DNA of 64,000 nucleotides from Actinoallomurus bryophytorum (GTDB lineage Bacteria; Actinomycetota; Actinomycetes; Streptosporangiales; Streptosporangiaceae): positions 6,200,001 through 6,264,000 of the forward strand of contig NZ_VFOZ01000001.1 of the NCBI RefSeq assembly GCF_006716425.1. Direction: 5' to 3'. The translations under genes and the position numbers were made by a program. Every line of letters starts with the position of its first letter. Within the stretch, counting starts at the first letter, position 1. Shown here in pieces: positions 17,167 to 26,204 of the stretch. The notes under the pieces were generated by a model. The model saw only the letters and a program-made list of their open reading frames with translations. It did no database searches and had not been told where the DNA came from.

Positions 17167-17778
17167 ATGAGCTCTGATGTCGAGGAGCAGCCCGGTGTGG
17201 GCCCGCATCCGCGTCCCTGGCCGGACGACCCGCGCCTCGACCCGGTGCTGCTCGAGGACGGCGACCGGCGCAACGTCGTCGACGAGTACCGCTACTGGAG
17301 CAACGAGGCGGTCGTCGCTGACCTGGACGCGCGCCGGCATCCGTTCCACGTCGCGATCGAGAACTGGCAGCACGACTTCAACATCGGCGCGGTCGTCCGC
17401 AACGCGAACGCGTTCCTGGCCGCCGAGGTGCACATCGTGGGCCGCCGCCGCTGGAACCGCCGCGGCGCCATGGTCACCGACCGCTACCAGCACGTACGCC
17501 ACCACCCGGAGACGACCGACCTGGTGAAGTGGTGCCGCGAGCGCGACCTGCCCGTCGTCGGCATCGACAACCTGCCGGGCTCGCGCCCGATCCAGACCGC
17601 CGACCTCCCGCGCGCCTGCCTGATGCTGTTCGGCCAGGAGGGACCCGGCCTGTCGGAGGAGGGCCGCGCCGCAGCCGACGTCGTCCTGCACATCCCGCAG
17701 TACGGCTCGACCCGCTCCATCAACGCCGGCGTCGCCAGCGGAGTGGCGATGTACGAGTGGGTACGCCGGTACGCCTAG
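17167..17778 (+). CDS. SpoU/TrmH-family RNA 2'-O-methyltransferase
   Basis: A 203-residue SPOUT methyltransferase acting on tRNA or rRNA ribose. The three SpoU motifs are present: motif 1 NIGAVVRNANAF (about residue 76), motif 2 LMLFGQEGPGLS (about 158) and motif 3 STRSINAGVASG (about 182). There is no extra N-terminal RNA-binding domain, so it resembles TrmH-like minimal enzymes. ATG 17167 begins 10 nt after the DUF397 chain; a shared transcript is possible but the function is unrelated. Confidence 0.87.
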   Translation: MSSDVEEQPGVGPHPRPWPDDPRLDPVLLEDGDRRNVVDEYRYWSNEAVVADLDARRHPFHVAIENWQHDFNIGAVVRNANAFLAAEVHIVGRRRWNRRGAMVTDRYQHVRHHPETTDLVKWCRERDLPVVGIDNLPGSRPIQTADLPRACLMLFGQEGPGLSEEGRAAADVVLHIPQYGSTRSINAGVASGVAMYEWVRRYA

Positions 17779-17877
17779 AGCGTGTCCGCCGGATGGGGTT
17801 CGTGGTGAGCGTGTCCAGGCGGCGCGTCGCAACCACGGTCACCCACCGCCCCACATCGCCACCAACGGCAGATCGTT

Positions 17878-18165
17878 CAGTACCAAGTCGACCGGCGTCT
17901 CCGGGCGGTACGCCTAATCGTGGGCGGCGCGGTCGCGGAGCCATCCCGGGGTGGCCGTGCCGGAGCGTGGCTGCTCAGTACCAAGTCGGCCGAGGTCACG
18001 GGGCGGTACGCCTGATCGTGGGTGGCATGGTCGCGGAGCCATTCCGGGGTGGCCGTGTCCGAGCGCGGCCGCTCAGTACCAAGTCGAGCGAGGTCACGGG
18101 GCGGTGCGCCTAATCGTGGGCGGCGCGGTCGCGGATCCACTCCAGGGCGGCCGTGCCCGATCGCA
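17878..18165. repeat. 98-bp tandem repeats duplicating the tail of the hydrolase gene
   Basis: Three units begin at 17878, 17976 and 18074 with CAGTACCAAGTCG, giving a 98-bp period. The third unit runs into the 3' end of the hydrolase gene (stop at 18110); the first two are diverged copies of that gene end (last 16 codons or so plus stop) and about 35 bp of downstream DNA. Read on the minus strand, the copies encode variants of GTAALEWIRDRAAHD. The remaining 17779-17877 shows nothing recognisable. Confidence 0.85.
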
Positions 18166-18955
18166 GGATCGAGATGTGCCCGTCCTCGGGGCTCAGCCGG
18201 AGTTCGGCCAGGGGGCAGCGGCTCGCGTTCCAGCGGCCGTGTGAGCCGGGGATCACCCGGTCCCGTTCGCCGTGCAGGAAAAGGACCGGCGCCGCGACCT
18301 GCGCGGGGTCGTACCCCCACGGCGCGACGTAGGCCAGGTCGTCGTCTATCAGCCCGGCCGGACCACCCGCCAGGGCCGGGCCGACGACGTCGCCGAACCA
18401 GGACCATTCGCCCGCCAGCGCGGCGTGATCGGCCGGGGTGAACATCTCCGGGTCGTACTCCGCACTCGCCTCGTAGCGTTCTTTCGCCGCGCGCCCCTCG
18501 GCGGCGGCGCTCAGGGAGGCCACGCTGGAGGCTCCCATGCCCGCGTGCCAGTCGAGCCCCTCGGCGCCGAACGGCGCCGGCCCGGCCGCACTGACCACAC
18601 CGAGGACCCGCTGAGGCAGCAGCGCGCCACAGGCCAGGGCGTGAGATCCGCCGCCCGAATGACCCATGACCGCGAACCGGCCGATCCCCAGAGCGTCGGC
18701 CACGAGGGCCGTGTCGGCGGCCGCCGAGGCCAGGTCCCGGCCCGTACGGGCGGTCGAGCCGCCGTACCCGGGCCGGTCGTAGGACACCCAGCGGATGCCG
18801 AGGCGTTCGGCGGCCGGGAACAGGGGCCGTGGAGGCGCGCCGATGTTGGGAGTCCCGTGGTGCCAGAAGACGGCGAGACGATCCGGCGGCCCGGTGTCGT
18901 AGACGTGCAGCCGGCGACCGCCGCCCGCGTCCAGATCGGTCTCGGTGACCTCCAT
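18110..18955 (-). CDS. Alpha/beta hydrolase
   Basis: A 281-residue cytosolic hydrolase. The oxyanion-hole motif is WHHGTPNIG (about residue 31), the nucleophile elbow MGHSGGGSHALA puts the serine near residue 96, the acid is in LHGERDRVIP and the histidine in EDGHISIL. ATG 18955 follows a GGAGGC-type site on the minus strand. The substrate is unknown. Its 3' end has been copied twice downstream as 98-bp tandem repeats, leaving two extra in-frame-like tails beyond the stop. Confidence 0.85.
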   Translation of the reverse strand: MEVTETDLDAGGGRRLHVYDTGPPDRLAVFWHHGTPNIGAPPRPLFPAAERLGIRWVSYDRPGYGGSTARTGRDLASAAADTALVADALGIGRFAVMGHSGGGSHALACGALLPQRVLGVVSAAGPAPFGAEGLDWHAGMGASSVASLSAAAEGRAAKERYEASAEYDPEMFTPADHAALAGEWSWFGDVVGPALAGGPAGLIDDDLAYVAPWGYDPAQVAAPVLFLHGERDRVIPGSHGRWNASRCPLAELRLSPEDGHISILRSGTAALEWIRDRAAHD

Positions 18956-18988
18956 GCCGCCTCCTTTGATGGCGCGCCGCCGCCGGTC

Positions 18989-19882
18989 TCAACGGCCATT
19001 GAGGTCCAGCAGGTGAAGCAGGCTCTCCCGCGTACGGACCAGCCGGTCTTTCGCCGGTGCCTCGACGCGCCGAATGGTCATCATATTGACGAAGTACAGC
19101 GAGAGCGCCACCGCCACCGTTCCTGTGATCCCCACCCGTATGACGATCGGAAAAGTGTCCCGGGAAGTGTAGATCGTGATCAGAGTGACGTAGGCAATGG
19201 CGAGAACGATACAGAAGATCGAGAAGCCGGTCGCCATTTCGAACATCCTGGCCGACCTGCGCTCGATCGCAGCGCGCAGCCGCGGCAGGCGGCGCATCGC
19301 CACGAAGATCAGCAGTGGTGACAGTGCCGGTGCCGTGCCCCACCACACCAGCCCCGAGGTGACCGGGTTCTGCGGCGTGAGCTCGATCGCCTGTACCGCG
19401 TCGAACACCGTCAGGGCGATGAACGTCCACGCGGCCAGCATCTCGACGACCATCAGCAGCTTCACCCAGATCACGGTGTGGCCCCCGATGCGGTGCGCCG
19501 CGAACAGCCAGCAGATGCTCAGGAACATCCCGGTGGCGCCGATTCCGAACAGAGCCCCCGCGGCCGCCCCCTCGGCGAACGCCCTTCCGCAGAGCTCCTC
19601 TCCGCTGACGACGGAGAACAGGAACGAGGCGAGCGACAGCGAGACGAACGAGCACAGCATCGTCACCAGCGCCCGCGAGGAGTAGCGATAGTGATCGGAG
19701 TCCTCCGAAGGCGGCGCCTGCTGGAAGAGCAGGATCACCCCCGTGAAGACGACGGCGGCGAAGACGCCGATGACCTGTGACGTCACCGGAGCCGCCGTCA
19801 CGATGGTCCAGTTGGAATTGTCCGGATGTGCGACTAAGGAATGACAGACATCGTCCACGCGTGTTTCCCCTCTGACTTTCAC
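18989..19882 (-). CDS. Hypothetical multi-pass membrane protein
   Basis: A 297-residue protein with roughly seven hydrophobic segments, the first near residue 35 (QVIGVFAAVVFTGVILLF) and the last near 240-260. An Arg/Lys-rich cytoplasmic tail (RRVEAPAKDRLVRTRESLL) follows. No family is recognised. It has somewhat lower GC than its neighbours. It lies 33 bp upstream of the alpha/beta hydrolase and could be co-transcribed. The 280 bp to the next gene (19883-20162) contain no feature I can support. Confidence 0.65.
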   Translation of the reverse strand: MKVRGETRVDDVCHSLVAHPDNSNWTIVTAAPVTSQVIGVFAAVVFTGVILLFQQAPPSEDSDHYRYSSRALVTMLCSFVSLSLASFLFSVVSGEELCGRAFAEGAAAGALFGIGATGMFLSICWLFAAHRIGGHTVIWVKLLMVVEMLAAWTFIALTVFDAVQAIELTPQNPVTSGLVWWGTAPALSPLLIFVAMRRLPRLRAAIERRSARMFEMATGFSIFCIVLAIAYVTLITIYTSRDTFPIVIRVGITGTVAVALSLYFVNMMTIRRVEAPAKDRLVRTRESLLHLLDLNGR

Positions 19883-20162
19883 GCTGGGTCGTCATCGAGC
19901 CTCGTGGTCGCGCGGCCTTTTCACAATCCCCGAACCCAGGGCCCGGATTTCAGCACAGGGGAAAGAGCGAGATCCGAAGGCCGCAGGGCCGGCGGCCGTC
20001 AGGTGGCGAACAACGGGCGTGAGAACTCGGCATTGACCCATTTCATGTGCGGGCGGCTTGAGTGACGCGGTGGTTCGCCGCCGTGCCGGACACGCCGACG
20101 GAGTCGACCAGGCCGGCGCACCTCGATCCCGCGCGGCGGGCGTCGTGGGAGGAAGCGGCCGC

Positions 20163-20558
20163 TCAGGCCGGTTCCCCACCGGACCGGACGCAGGGGGAGG
20201 TCGAGGTGAGGTAGAGCTCCCCGCGGTCGTTGGCCTGCGCGGCCATCTGGAAACCGTCCACCGCGTGCCGCACCCACACGTACAGCCCCCGCGGCCGGGC
20301 GTCGGTCAGCACGACGAACCCGTTGCCGGACCACCACGCCAGCAGGGCGTCGAGGCAACGGCCGTACTCCTCCGGTGGCACGTCGTGGATGCGGTAGTCG
20401 ACCGAGGCGACGAACCGCTCCACCGGCTCGTCGTCGGCGGACTCGTCGCAGGGCACCGGGCCACACGCGACACGCTCGGCCCGCACCCGCGCGGGAAGGC
20501 ACGTGAGGGCCGAACGGAGGTTGTCCTCGACGTGGCGGGTGGCCTGCTCCAGGTTCAC
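20163..20558 (-). CDS. Hypothetical protein paired with the DUF1023 hydrolase
   Basis: A 131-residue soluble protein of unknown function. It has a central VDYRIHDVPPEEYGRCLDAL segment and a C-terminal RGELYLTSTSPCVRSGG. GTG 20558 is chosen because GAAAGGG lies 9 nt upstream; the frame extends to a TTG at 20576 that overlaps the preceding stop. It starts 14 nt after the DUF1023 gene, so the two are co-translated or nearly so. It resembles small actinobacterial LppA-like proteins but lacks a lipobox. Confidence 0.65.
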   Translation of the reverse strand: MNLEQATRHVEDNLRSALTCLPARVRAERVACGPVPCDESADDEPVERFVASVDYRIHDVPPEEYGRCLDALLAWWSGNGFVVLTDARPRGLYVWVRHAVDGFQMAAQANDRGELYLTSTSPCVRSGGEPA

Positions 20559-20572
20559 GATGTCACACCCTT

Positions 20573-21670
20573 TCAAAAGCCCGGCAGGCCGGCCGCGATC
20601 CGGCCGATGTTGACCAGCGTGATGCTGCCGGGCGCGAAGTACGAGGCGTGCGCCCTGCCCGGATCGGTCGGTCTCCAGGGATCCGGGGAGACGAACTCCG
20701 ACTCGTACGCCCTACCGCCGAACGCCGGATCGGCCGGCTGGGGGCCGAAGATCCGCAGCCCGGCCACAGGGTCGTTCCGCACGATCACCGTGTGGACGTG
20801 CGCGCCGACGTCGTCGGCGGCCACCCCCGTCAGGTGCAGTGCGCCGGCGTGCTCGACGCCGACTCCCGGACTCGCGACGAACACCACGTCGTCGACGTTC
20901 AGCCCGACGTCTCTCGCCGTGACCCCCGCGACGAGCGAACCGTAGCTGTATCCCACCACGGTGTTGTGCGACGGCGGTCCCTCGTGCGTGGTCCGCAGGT
21001 CGTCCAGGAACCGGCCGAGATCGGCCTTGGCCCCGTCCGCGTACCGGGTGTGCAGCGCCTCCGGAACCAGTGACTGCGGGGCGCGATAGTCCGCCCAGTT
21101 GATCACGGCGGTCGAGGGCGAACCGGCCTTCGCCGCCGAGAGCGCGATCGCGTCGATCTTCTTGATGGCCCTGCCCTGACGGCCGAGCCGGGAGAAGGTG
21201 CCCGGTACGAAGGTCACCACGTTGGCGGCGGTGTCCGGGTCGCCCACCGAGATGATCACACGTCCGGTGCCCTCCGTACTGAACGACAGCAGGTACGGAC
21301 GGGGGTGCGCGAGGCTCGGCGGCTTCGCGAGCCGCTCCTCGATGGCGTTCACGCCCGCCAGCTTGTCGTTCAGCATGTTGATCCGGCTCGTCCTCGCCCC
21401 TCCGTCGTGCCATCGCCGCTCCGCGACGAGCCGATCGCGCTCTGCGGTCAACCGCGTCTTTCCCTCCGCGAGCAAGGACCGGTTCACCTGGTCCTTGGTC
21501 ACCGCGGGCGCACCGTCGAGCGCCGGCGAACTCTCAAGGCCCCGGGCGAAGGGGGCCTCGGCCTTCTCGACACCTGTGCGGGGTGTTCCGCGCAGAAAGG
21601 GTTTCGATTTGGCGAAAATACCCAGCAGACGTTCCGTAACCTCGGCGGCGGCTCTGCTCTTGCAGCTCAC
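20573..21670 (-). CDS. DUF1023 alpha/beta hydrolase
   Basis: A 365-residue protein with an N-terminal helical region rich in Arg/Glu (about residues 40-130) and a C-terminal alpha/beta-hydrolase domain. The nucleophile elbow is VVGYSYGSLVAG, VVFVASPGVGVEHA follows, and DPVAGLRIFGP carries a candidate acid. This is the layout of the actinobacterial DUF1023 family. GTG 21670 is supported by AAGGAGGG about 6 nt upstream, so the longer frame to 21757 is rejected. No signal peptide is obvious. The function is unknown. Confidence 0.8.
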   Translation of the reverse strand: MSCKSRAAAEVTERLLGIFAKSKPFLRGTPRTGVEKAEAPFARGLESSPALDGAPAVTKDQVNRSLLAEGKTRLTAERDRLVAERRWHDGGARTSRINMLNDKLAGVNAIEERLAKPPSLAHPRPYLLSFSTEGTGRVIISVGDPDTAANVVTFVPGTFSRLGRQGRAIKKIDAIALSAAKAGSPSTAVINWADYRAPQSLVPEALHTRYADGAKADLGRFLDDLRTTHEGPPSHNTVVGYSYGSLVAGVTARDVGLNVDDVVFVASPGVGVEHAGALHLTGVAADDVGAHVHTVIVRNDPVAGLRIFGPQPADPAFGGRAYESEFVSPDPWRPTDPGRAHASYFAPGSITLVNIGRIAAGLPGF

Positions 21671-21891
21671 CGGGGCCCTCCTTCTGTCACGCCCCCGATC
21701 GGCAGGGGTAGGTAATCGAGGCCTCCAGGGGAGAAGCCAACGGTTCTGAGGTCCCATGATCTTTTCGCATCAGGGGCTGGAGTGAGGACGGTCTCCGGGC
21801 TCTCCGGGTCGTCGGCGTGCGCACCGGTTCGGATGCGGCTCAGTCCCGGCGGTGGCGAATCCGGTCCCGCATTGGCTCTCCGGCCGGCAGA

Positions 21892-23901
21892 TCAGCCGCG
21901 GGAGTCGAGGCGGTACGCGCGGGCCTGGAGGCCGTACAACTCGCCGAAGACGCCGCCCGCCGCGAGGAGCTCCGCCGGCGGGCCCTGTTCGACCAGCCGT
22001 CCGCGGTCCAGGACGTACACCTGGTCGGCGTGGCGGACGCTGGCGAGCCGGTGGGTGATGAGCAGGACCGTACGCCCGTCGGCGTGTGCCCGGATGCGTT
22101 CGAACAGGGCGTGTTCGGCGCGGGCGTCGAGCGCGGCGGTGGGCTCGTCGCAGATCAGCAGCGCCGCGTCACGGTAGAAGCCGCGCGCCACCGCGATGCG
22201 CTGCCACTGGCCGCCCGACAGCTCGTGGCCGTCCTTGAACCGCCGGTCCAGCAGGGTGTCGTACCCGTACGGCAGGGCCGCGATCACGTCGTCGGCCCCC
22301 GACGCGGCGGCGGCCTCGGCGATCGGCTCCTCGTGTGGCTCCCGGCCCATGGCGATGTTGTGCCGCGCCGTCATCGGCCAGTGCGTGTAGTGCTGGGGGA
22401 TCATCGCGACGTTCTGCCGCAGCCGGTCGAGGTCGACGTCCCCCAGGTGGGTGCCGTCCCAGTGCACCTCGCCCTCGTCCGGGGCGTAGAGGCCGGCGAG
22501 GATCTTGGCGAGGGTGGTCTTGCCGGAGCCGTTCTCGCCGACCAGCGCGACGACCTGACCGGCGTGGATCTCCACGGACACGTCGTGCAGCGCGGGCCGG
22601 TCGGCGCCCGGATAGGTGAAGCCGACGTTCCGTGCGGTGATCACGTCGAAGCCGTCCGGCACCGGACGGTCGCGCGTCTCCGGGATGCGGTGTTCGGCGT
22701 CCCGGCAGAAGTCCAGGTAGTCGGAGAAGTACAGCCCGGACTCATAGCACCGGTTGACCGCGAACAGCAGGCTGGCCAGGGACGACTGCCCGGTACGGAT
22801 CGCCAGCACGGCGGTGCCCGCCACCGCGAGGGGTACGGCTCCGATGGCCAGCAGGACGCCGAGCGCGACGTAGACCGCGGCGGTGGCGACGCCGCCCGCC
22901 ATGTCGCCGAGGATCCGCACGACCGTCTGGCGCCGGGCCAGGTCCACGTGGATGTCGCGTTCGCGTACCGCGAGCCGGTCGTGCTCGCGGGCGAGGAAAG
23001 GGCGCATGGTGAACGCGCGGATCTCGGCCGCCGAGTCACGGTCGGCCATGAGGTCGGCGAGGATCCACTTGCGCCGGCGTACCGCCGACAGCACGAAGAT
23101 CGCGAGGTAGCGCATCCGCGCCGCTCGCGCCGCGGCCCAGCCGTCGGGGATCGCGGTGATCAGCAGCAGCGGCAGCAGCACGGGATGCAGCACTCCGAGC
23201 GCGCCGGCGGCCGCCACCAGCCCGATCACCCCGGTGAGGATGTCGATCGTCGCCTCGACCACCGGCGCCGCCTCCATCAGGCCGCGGTCGCGTGCCCGGT
23301 GCATCGAGTCGTGGAACTCGGTGTCGTCGAAGCAGGGCAGCTCGACCCGCGTGGTCAGGTCGAACAGGCGTTTCTCCACGAGATGGTCGACCCGTGGCTT
23401 CAGCCGCGCCTGCGCCCAGCCCGCGCCGGCCTGCAGCCCGGCGCGCAGTGCCGTGGCACCCGCCACCAGGGCGAGGGACGGGAGCGCCGCGCGTACGCGG
23501 TCCGGAGTCGCGCCCCCGGCGAACAGCGCGCGCAGCACTCCGGTCGTCGCGAGCAGGCCGTACGCGGTGAAGACGCCCGCGAGCAGATGCAGGATCACGG
23601 TCACGAGCGTGTCGGCGGGACTGGCACGCCACGCCAGCCGGGCGGCCGCGCAGATCAGGGTGGGAAGGCGGCGAGTCATGCCCGCCAGGCCGGCCGACGC
23701 CAGCGCCGCCAGGTGGGTCTGCCAGGGCGGGAGGTTCATCTCCGCCGCGTGCTCGGCCGGATCGGGAAGGCCGGTCCGCTTCAGGAAGAGACGCCGCGTC
23801 GCGCGTTCGACCCGCGGACGTCCCGGACCGTCCCGGTCCGGGTCGAGGCGTCGCGGACGGCCGGGCGGCCGGCCCACCGGCCGCCGGCGGCGCATCGTCA
23901 C
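21892..23901 (-). CDS. ABC exporter, fused permease-ATPase
   Basis: A 669-residue half-transporter that works as a dimer. About six membrane helices lie in residues 85-370. The ATPase domain has Walker A GENGSGKTT, signature ELSGGQWQRIAVARG, Walker B ALLICDEPTAALD and the H-loop ITHRLASVRHADQ. The N-terminal 54 residues are Arg/Pro-rich and may not be translated: an alternative ATG at 23739 (MNLPPWQTHL) is possible. Relatives are often encoded in lanthipeptide or other natural-product loci, but no biosynthetic gene is adjacent. It stands alone and downstream of the TetR gene on the same strand. Confidence 0.87.
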   Translation of the reverse strand: MTMRRRRPVGRPPGRPRRLDPDRDGPGRPRVERATRRLFLKRTGLPDPAEHAAEMNLPPWQTHLAALASAGLAGMTRRLPTLICAAARLAWRASPADTLVTVILHLLAGVFTAYGLLATTGVLRALFAGGATPDRVRAALPSLALVAGATALRAGLQAGAGWAQARLKPRVDHLVEKRLFDLTTRVELPCFDDTEFHDSMHRARDRGLMEAAPVVEATIDILTGVIGLVAAAGALGVLHPVLLPLLLITAIPDGWAAARAARMRYLAIFVLSAVRRRKWILADLMADRDSAAEIRAFTMRPFLAREHDRLAVRERDIHVDLARRQTVVRILGDMAGGVATAAVYVALGVLLAIGAVPLAVAGTAVLAIRTGQSSLASLLFAVNRCYESGLYFSDYLDFCRDAEHRIPETRDRPVPDGFDVITARNVGFTYPGADRPALHDVSVEIHAGQVVALVGENGSGKTTLAKILAGLYAPDEGEVHWDGTHLGDVDLDRLRQNVAMIPQHYTHWPMTARHNIAMGREPHEEPIAEAAAASGADDVIAALPYGYDTLLDRRFKDGHELSGGQWQRIAVARGFYRDAALLICDEPTAALDARAEHALFERIRAHADGRTVLLITHRLASVRHADQVYVLDRGRLVEQGPPAELLAAGGVFGELYGLQARAYRLDSRG

Positions 23902-24035
23902 GTGACGTCGATGAGGAGGTACGCGTCGATCACCATGGCTGAGTCATTCCCCGTCGGCGAAGAGAACATATCGCGATCATGAGACAACTTGGAGTAGCCG
24001 GACATTTGCCACGACCGCGTACGGCGTGATCGCAT

Positions 24036-24626
24036 TCAGCCGTTCGGCGGGGCCAGGCCGTTCCAGGTGAGGTCCATCATGTGCCGCGCCGCGTCCTCGA
24101 CGGTGACGTCCGGGTTGCGCGTACGCCAGAGCGCCAGGCGTTCGCAGGCGCCGACGATGATCTCGGCGTACGCCTCCAGCGCGCGGCGTGGCCGGTCCGG
24201 GGCGAGCGGCTCCATCTGGGAGATGATCAGGTCGGTCTGCTGCCGCCGGATCGCCTCGATCTCTCCGGCGGCGCCGCCGAGGACCGGCTCCTGGAGCAGC
24301 ACCAGCCAGGACCGGCGGTGCGCCTCGTTGAAGCGGAAGTAGGCCAGATAGCCGCTGTACAGCTTGTCCTCGGCCGATTCGGCCTCGCCCACCGCGCGTG
24401 CGGTGGCCTCGCCGAGCTCACTCCGCGCCCGCGCGATGGTGGAGAGCAACAGGCCCTCCTTCGAGCCGAAGTACTCGTACAGCATCGGCTTGGACACCCC
24501 GACGCGTACGGCGATCTCCTCCATGGACACGGCGCCGTACCCCTGCTCGGCGAAGACCTCCTCGGCGACGTCGAGCATCTGCCGCTCGCGGTCGGCGCGG
24601 GACATGCGCACGCGCTTGGTCTTCAC
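24036..24626 (-). CDS. TetR-family transcriptional regulator
   Basis: A 196-residue repressor. The N-terminal helix-turn-helix is seen in FAEQGYGAVSMEEIAVRVGV and SKPMLYEYFGSKEGL. GTG 24626 (VKTKRVRMSRADR) is preferred; the frame continues to a TTG at 24644. It is divergent from the monooxygenase gene, with symmetrical TACC/GGTA boxes between them, so it most likely represses that gene and itself. The ligand may be the monooxygenase substrate. Confidence 0.87.
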   Translation of the reverse strand: MKTKRVRMSRADRERQMLDVAEEVFAEQGYGAVSMEEIAVRVGVSKPMLYEYFGSKEGLLLSTIARARSELGEATARAVGEAESAEDKLYSGYLAYFRFNEAHRRSWLVLLQEPVLGGAAGEIEAIRRQQTDLIISQMEPLAPDRPRRALEAYAEIIVGACERLALWRTRNPDVTVEDAARHMMDLTWNGLAPPNG

Positions 24627-24645
24627 GTGTGAACCATATCTCAAT

Positions 24646-24688
24646 ACCTACCGCCGGTAACTTACCGTGGGTAACCTACCGGGAGTAG
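24646..24688. promoter_or_regulatory. Repeated TACC/GGTA palindromes between TetR and monooxygenase genes
   Basis: Three adjacent symmetrical boxes occur: TACCGCCGGTA (24649-24659), TTACCGTGGGTAA (24662-24674) and CCTACCGGGAGTAGG (24675-24689). They overlap the region expected to hold both divergent promoters and are good candidates for TetR binding. Confidence 0.5.
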
Positions 24689-24707
24689 GCAACGTACGGG
24701 AGGTCCC

Positions 24708-26156
24708 GTGAGACTCGTGATCATCGGCTCGGGCTTCGCCGGCCTGGGCATGGCGATTCAGCTGAAGAAGGCCGGCTACCACGACTTCGTCATCCTGGAG
24801 AAGGACGACGACCTCGGCGGCACGTGGCGCGACAACCGGTATCCGGGCTGCGCCTGTGACGTGCCCTCCCACATGTACTCCTTCTCCTACGAGCTCAACC
24901 CGGACTGGTCGCGGATGTTCGCCCCGCAGGAGGAGATCTGGGCCTATCTGCGCCGGTGTGCCGACAAGTACGAGCTGGCCTCCCATATCCGCTTCGGCAG
25001 CACGGTCGACGCGCTCGAATGGGACGACGAGGCCCGTCACTGGAACGTCGTGCTCGCCGACGGCACGATGCTGACTCCCAAGGCGGTCGTCTCGGGCATG
25101 GGGGCGCTGCACGTCCCCTCCCTACCGGCCATCCCCGGCGCGGAGCGGTTCGCGGGGACCGTGTTCCACTCCGCGCAGTGGGACCGGACCTGCGACCTGA
25201 CCGGAAAGCGGGTCGCGGTCATCGGCACCGGCGCGTCCGCCGTCCAGTTCGTCCCGAAGATCGCCGGGGACGCGGCGAGCCTGCGGGTCTTCCAGCGCAC
25301 TCCGCCGTGGGTCCAGCCCAAGCCCGACTTCGTCCTGCCCGGCTGGGCGCGAGGAGTGTTCCGGTACGTCCCGGGCGCCCAGCGGGCCTTCCGCAATGCG
25401 ATCTACTGGCTGCTGGAGACCCGGGCGGTGGGCTTCACGATCGACCCGAGGCTCATGGCCCCGCAGGAGAAGGTCGCCCGCGCGCACATCGCCCGCCAGG
25501 TGCCCGACCCCGTCCTGCGCGCCAAGGTCACCCCGGACTACACGATCGGCTGCAAGCGCATCCTGCTGTCCTCGGACTACTATCCGGCGCTGGCCAGGCC
25601 CAACGTCGATGTGGTCACCGAGGGCATCACCGAGATCACCGAGACCGGTCTGGTCACCGCGGACGGCACCGCCCACGACGTCGACGTCATCATCTACGGC
25701 ACCGGCTTCAAGGTCACCGACGCGCTCGCCGGACAGCACATCGTCGGCCGTGGCGGCCAGAAGATCCAGGACGCCTGGGCGGACGGCATCGAGGCCCACC
25801 ACGGGATCACGATCGCCGGCTTCCCCAACCTGTTCATGCTGCTCGGCCCCAACACCGGCCTTGGCCACAACTCGGTGGTCTTCATGATCGAGTCTCAGGT
25901 CCAGCACGTGCTGAGCTGCCTGCGGCTGTTGTCAGAGGAGAAGGCCGGGGAGATCGAGGTACGCCCCCGGGCGCAACGCCGCTTCAACGACCGCCTCCAC
26001 CGCCGTCTGCGCAAGGCGGTGTGGAACGAGGGCGGCTGCAAGAGCTGGTACCTGGACGAACACGGCGTCAACCGCACCATCTGGCCCGGCTTCTCCTTCG
26101 AGTACTGGGCACGTACGCGCCGTGCCCGGCGCCGCGACTACGCCCTGTCCCGCTGA
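24708..26156 (+). CDS. Flavin-containing (Baeyer-Villiger type) monooxygenase
   Basis: A 482-residue class B flavoprotein monooxygenase that probably inserts oxygen into a ketone or oxidises a heteroatom using FAD and NADPH. The FAD Rossmann motif is GSGFAGLG (residues 7-14), the Baeyer-Villiger fingerprint is FAGTVFHSAQWD (about 147-158), and the NADPH motif GTGASA comes about 20 residues later. GLGHNS near residue 385 is also typical. GTG 24708 follows ACGGGAGGT. The TetR gene is divergent, with palindromes between, so induction by substrate is likely. Confidence 0.92.
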   Translation: MRLVIIGSGFAGLGMAIQLKKAGYHDFVILEKDDDLGGTWRDNRYPGCACDVPSHMYSFSYELNPDWSRMFAPQEEIWAYLRRCADKYELASHIRFGSTVDALEWDDEARHWNVVLADGTMLTPKAVVSGMGALHVPSLPAIPGAERFAGTVFHSAQWDRTCDLTGKRVAVIGTGASAVQFVPKIAGDAASLRVFQRTPPWVQPKPDFVLPGWARGVFRYVPGAQRAFRNAIYWLLETRAVGFTIDPRLMAPQEKVARAHIARQVPDPVLRAKVTPDYTIGCKRILLSSDYYPALARPNVDVVTEGITEITETGLVTADGTAHDVDVIIYGTGFKVTDALAGQHIVGRGGQKIQDAWADGIEAHHGITIAGFPNLFMLLGPNTGLGHNSVVFMIESQVQHVLSCLRLLSEEKAGEIEVRPRAQRRFNDRLHRRLRKAVWNEGGCKSWYLDEHGVNRTIWPGFSFEYWARTRRARRRDYALSR

Positions 26157-26204
26157 CGCTTGGGCGGGTACGGCCGCCCGTACCCACCCAGGCCTGCGCC
26201 GTCG

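Noticed and set aside
17878-18165. CRISPR-like array
   Set aside because: The 98-bp units are contiguous, diverge along their length, and have no unique spacers or cas genes nearby.
17877-19895. Long minus-strand open frame of 672 codons
   Set aside because: It runs antiframe to the hydrolase and membrane-protein genes, is Arg/Gly-rich, and its length is explained by GC-driven lack of stops plus the 98-bp repeats.
19999-20502. 167-codon minus-strand frame overlapping the hypothetical gene at 20163
   Set aside because: It is Arg/Gly-rich in its overlapping part and lacks a plausible start; the other frame has balanced composition and a good ribosome site.
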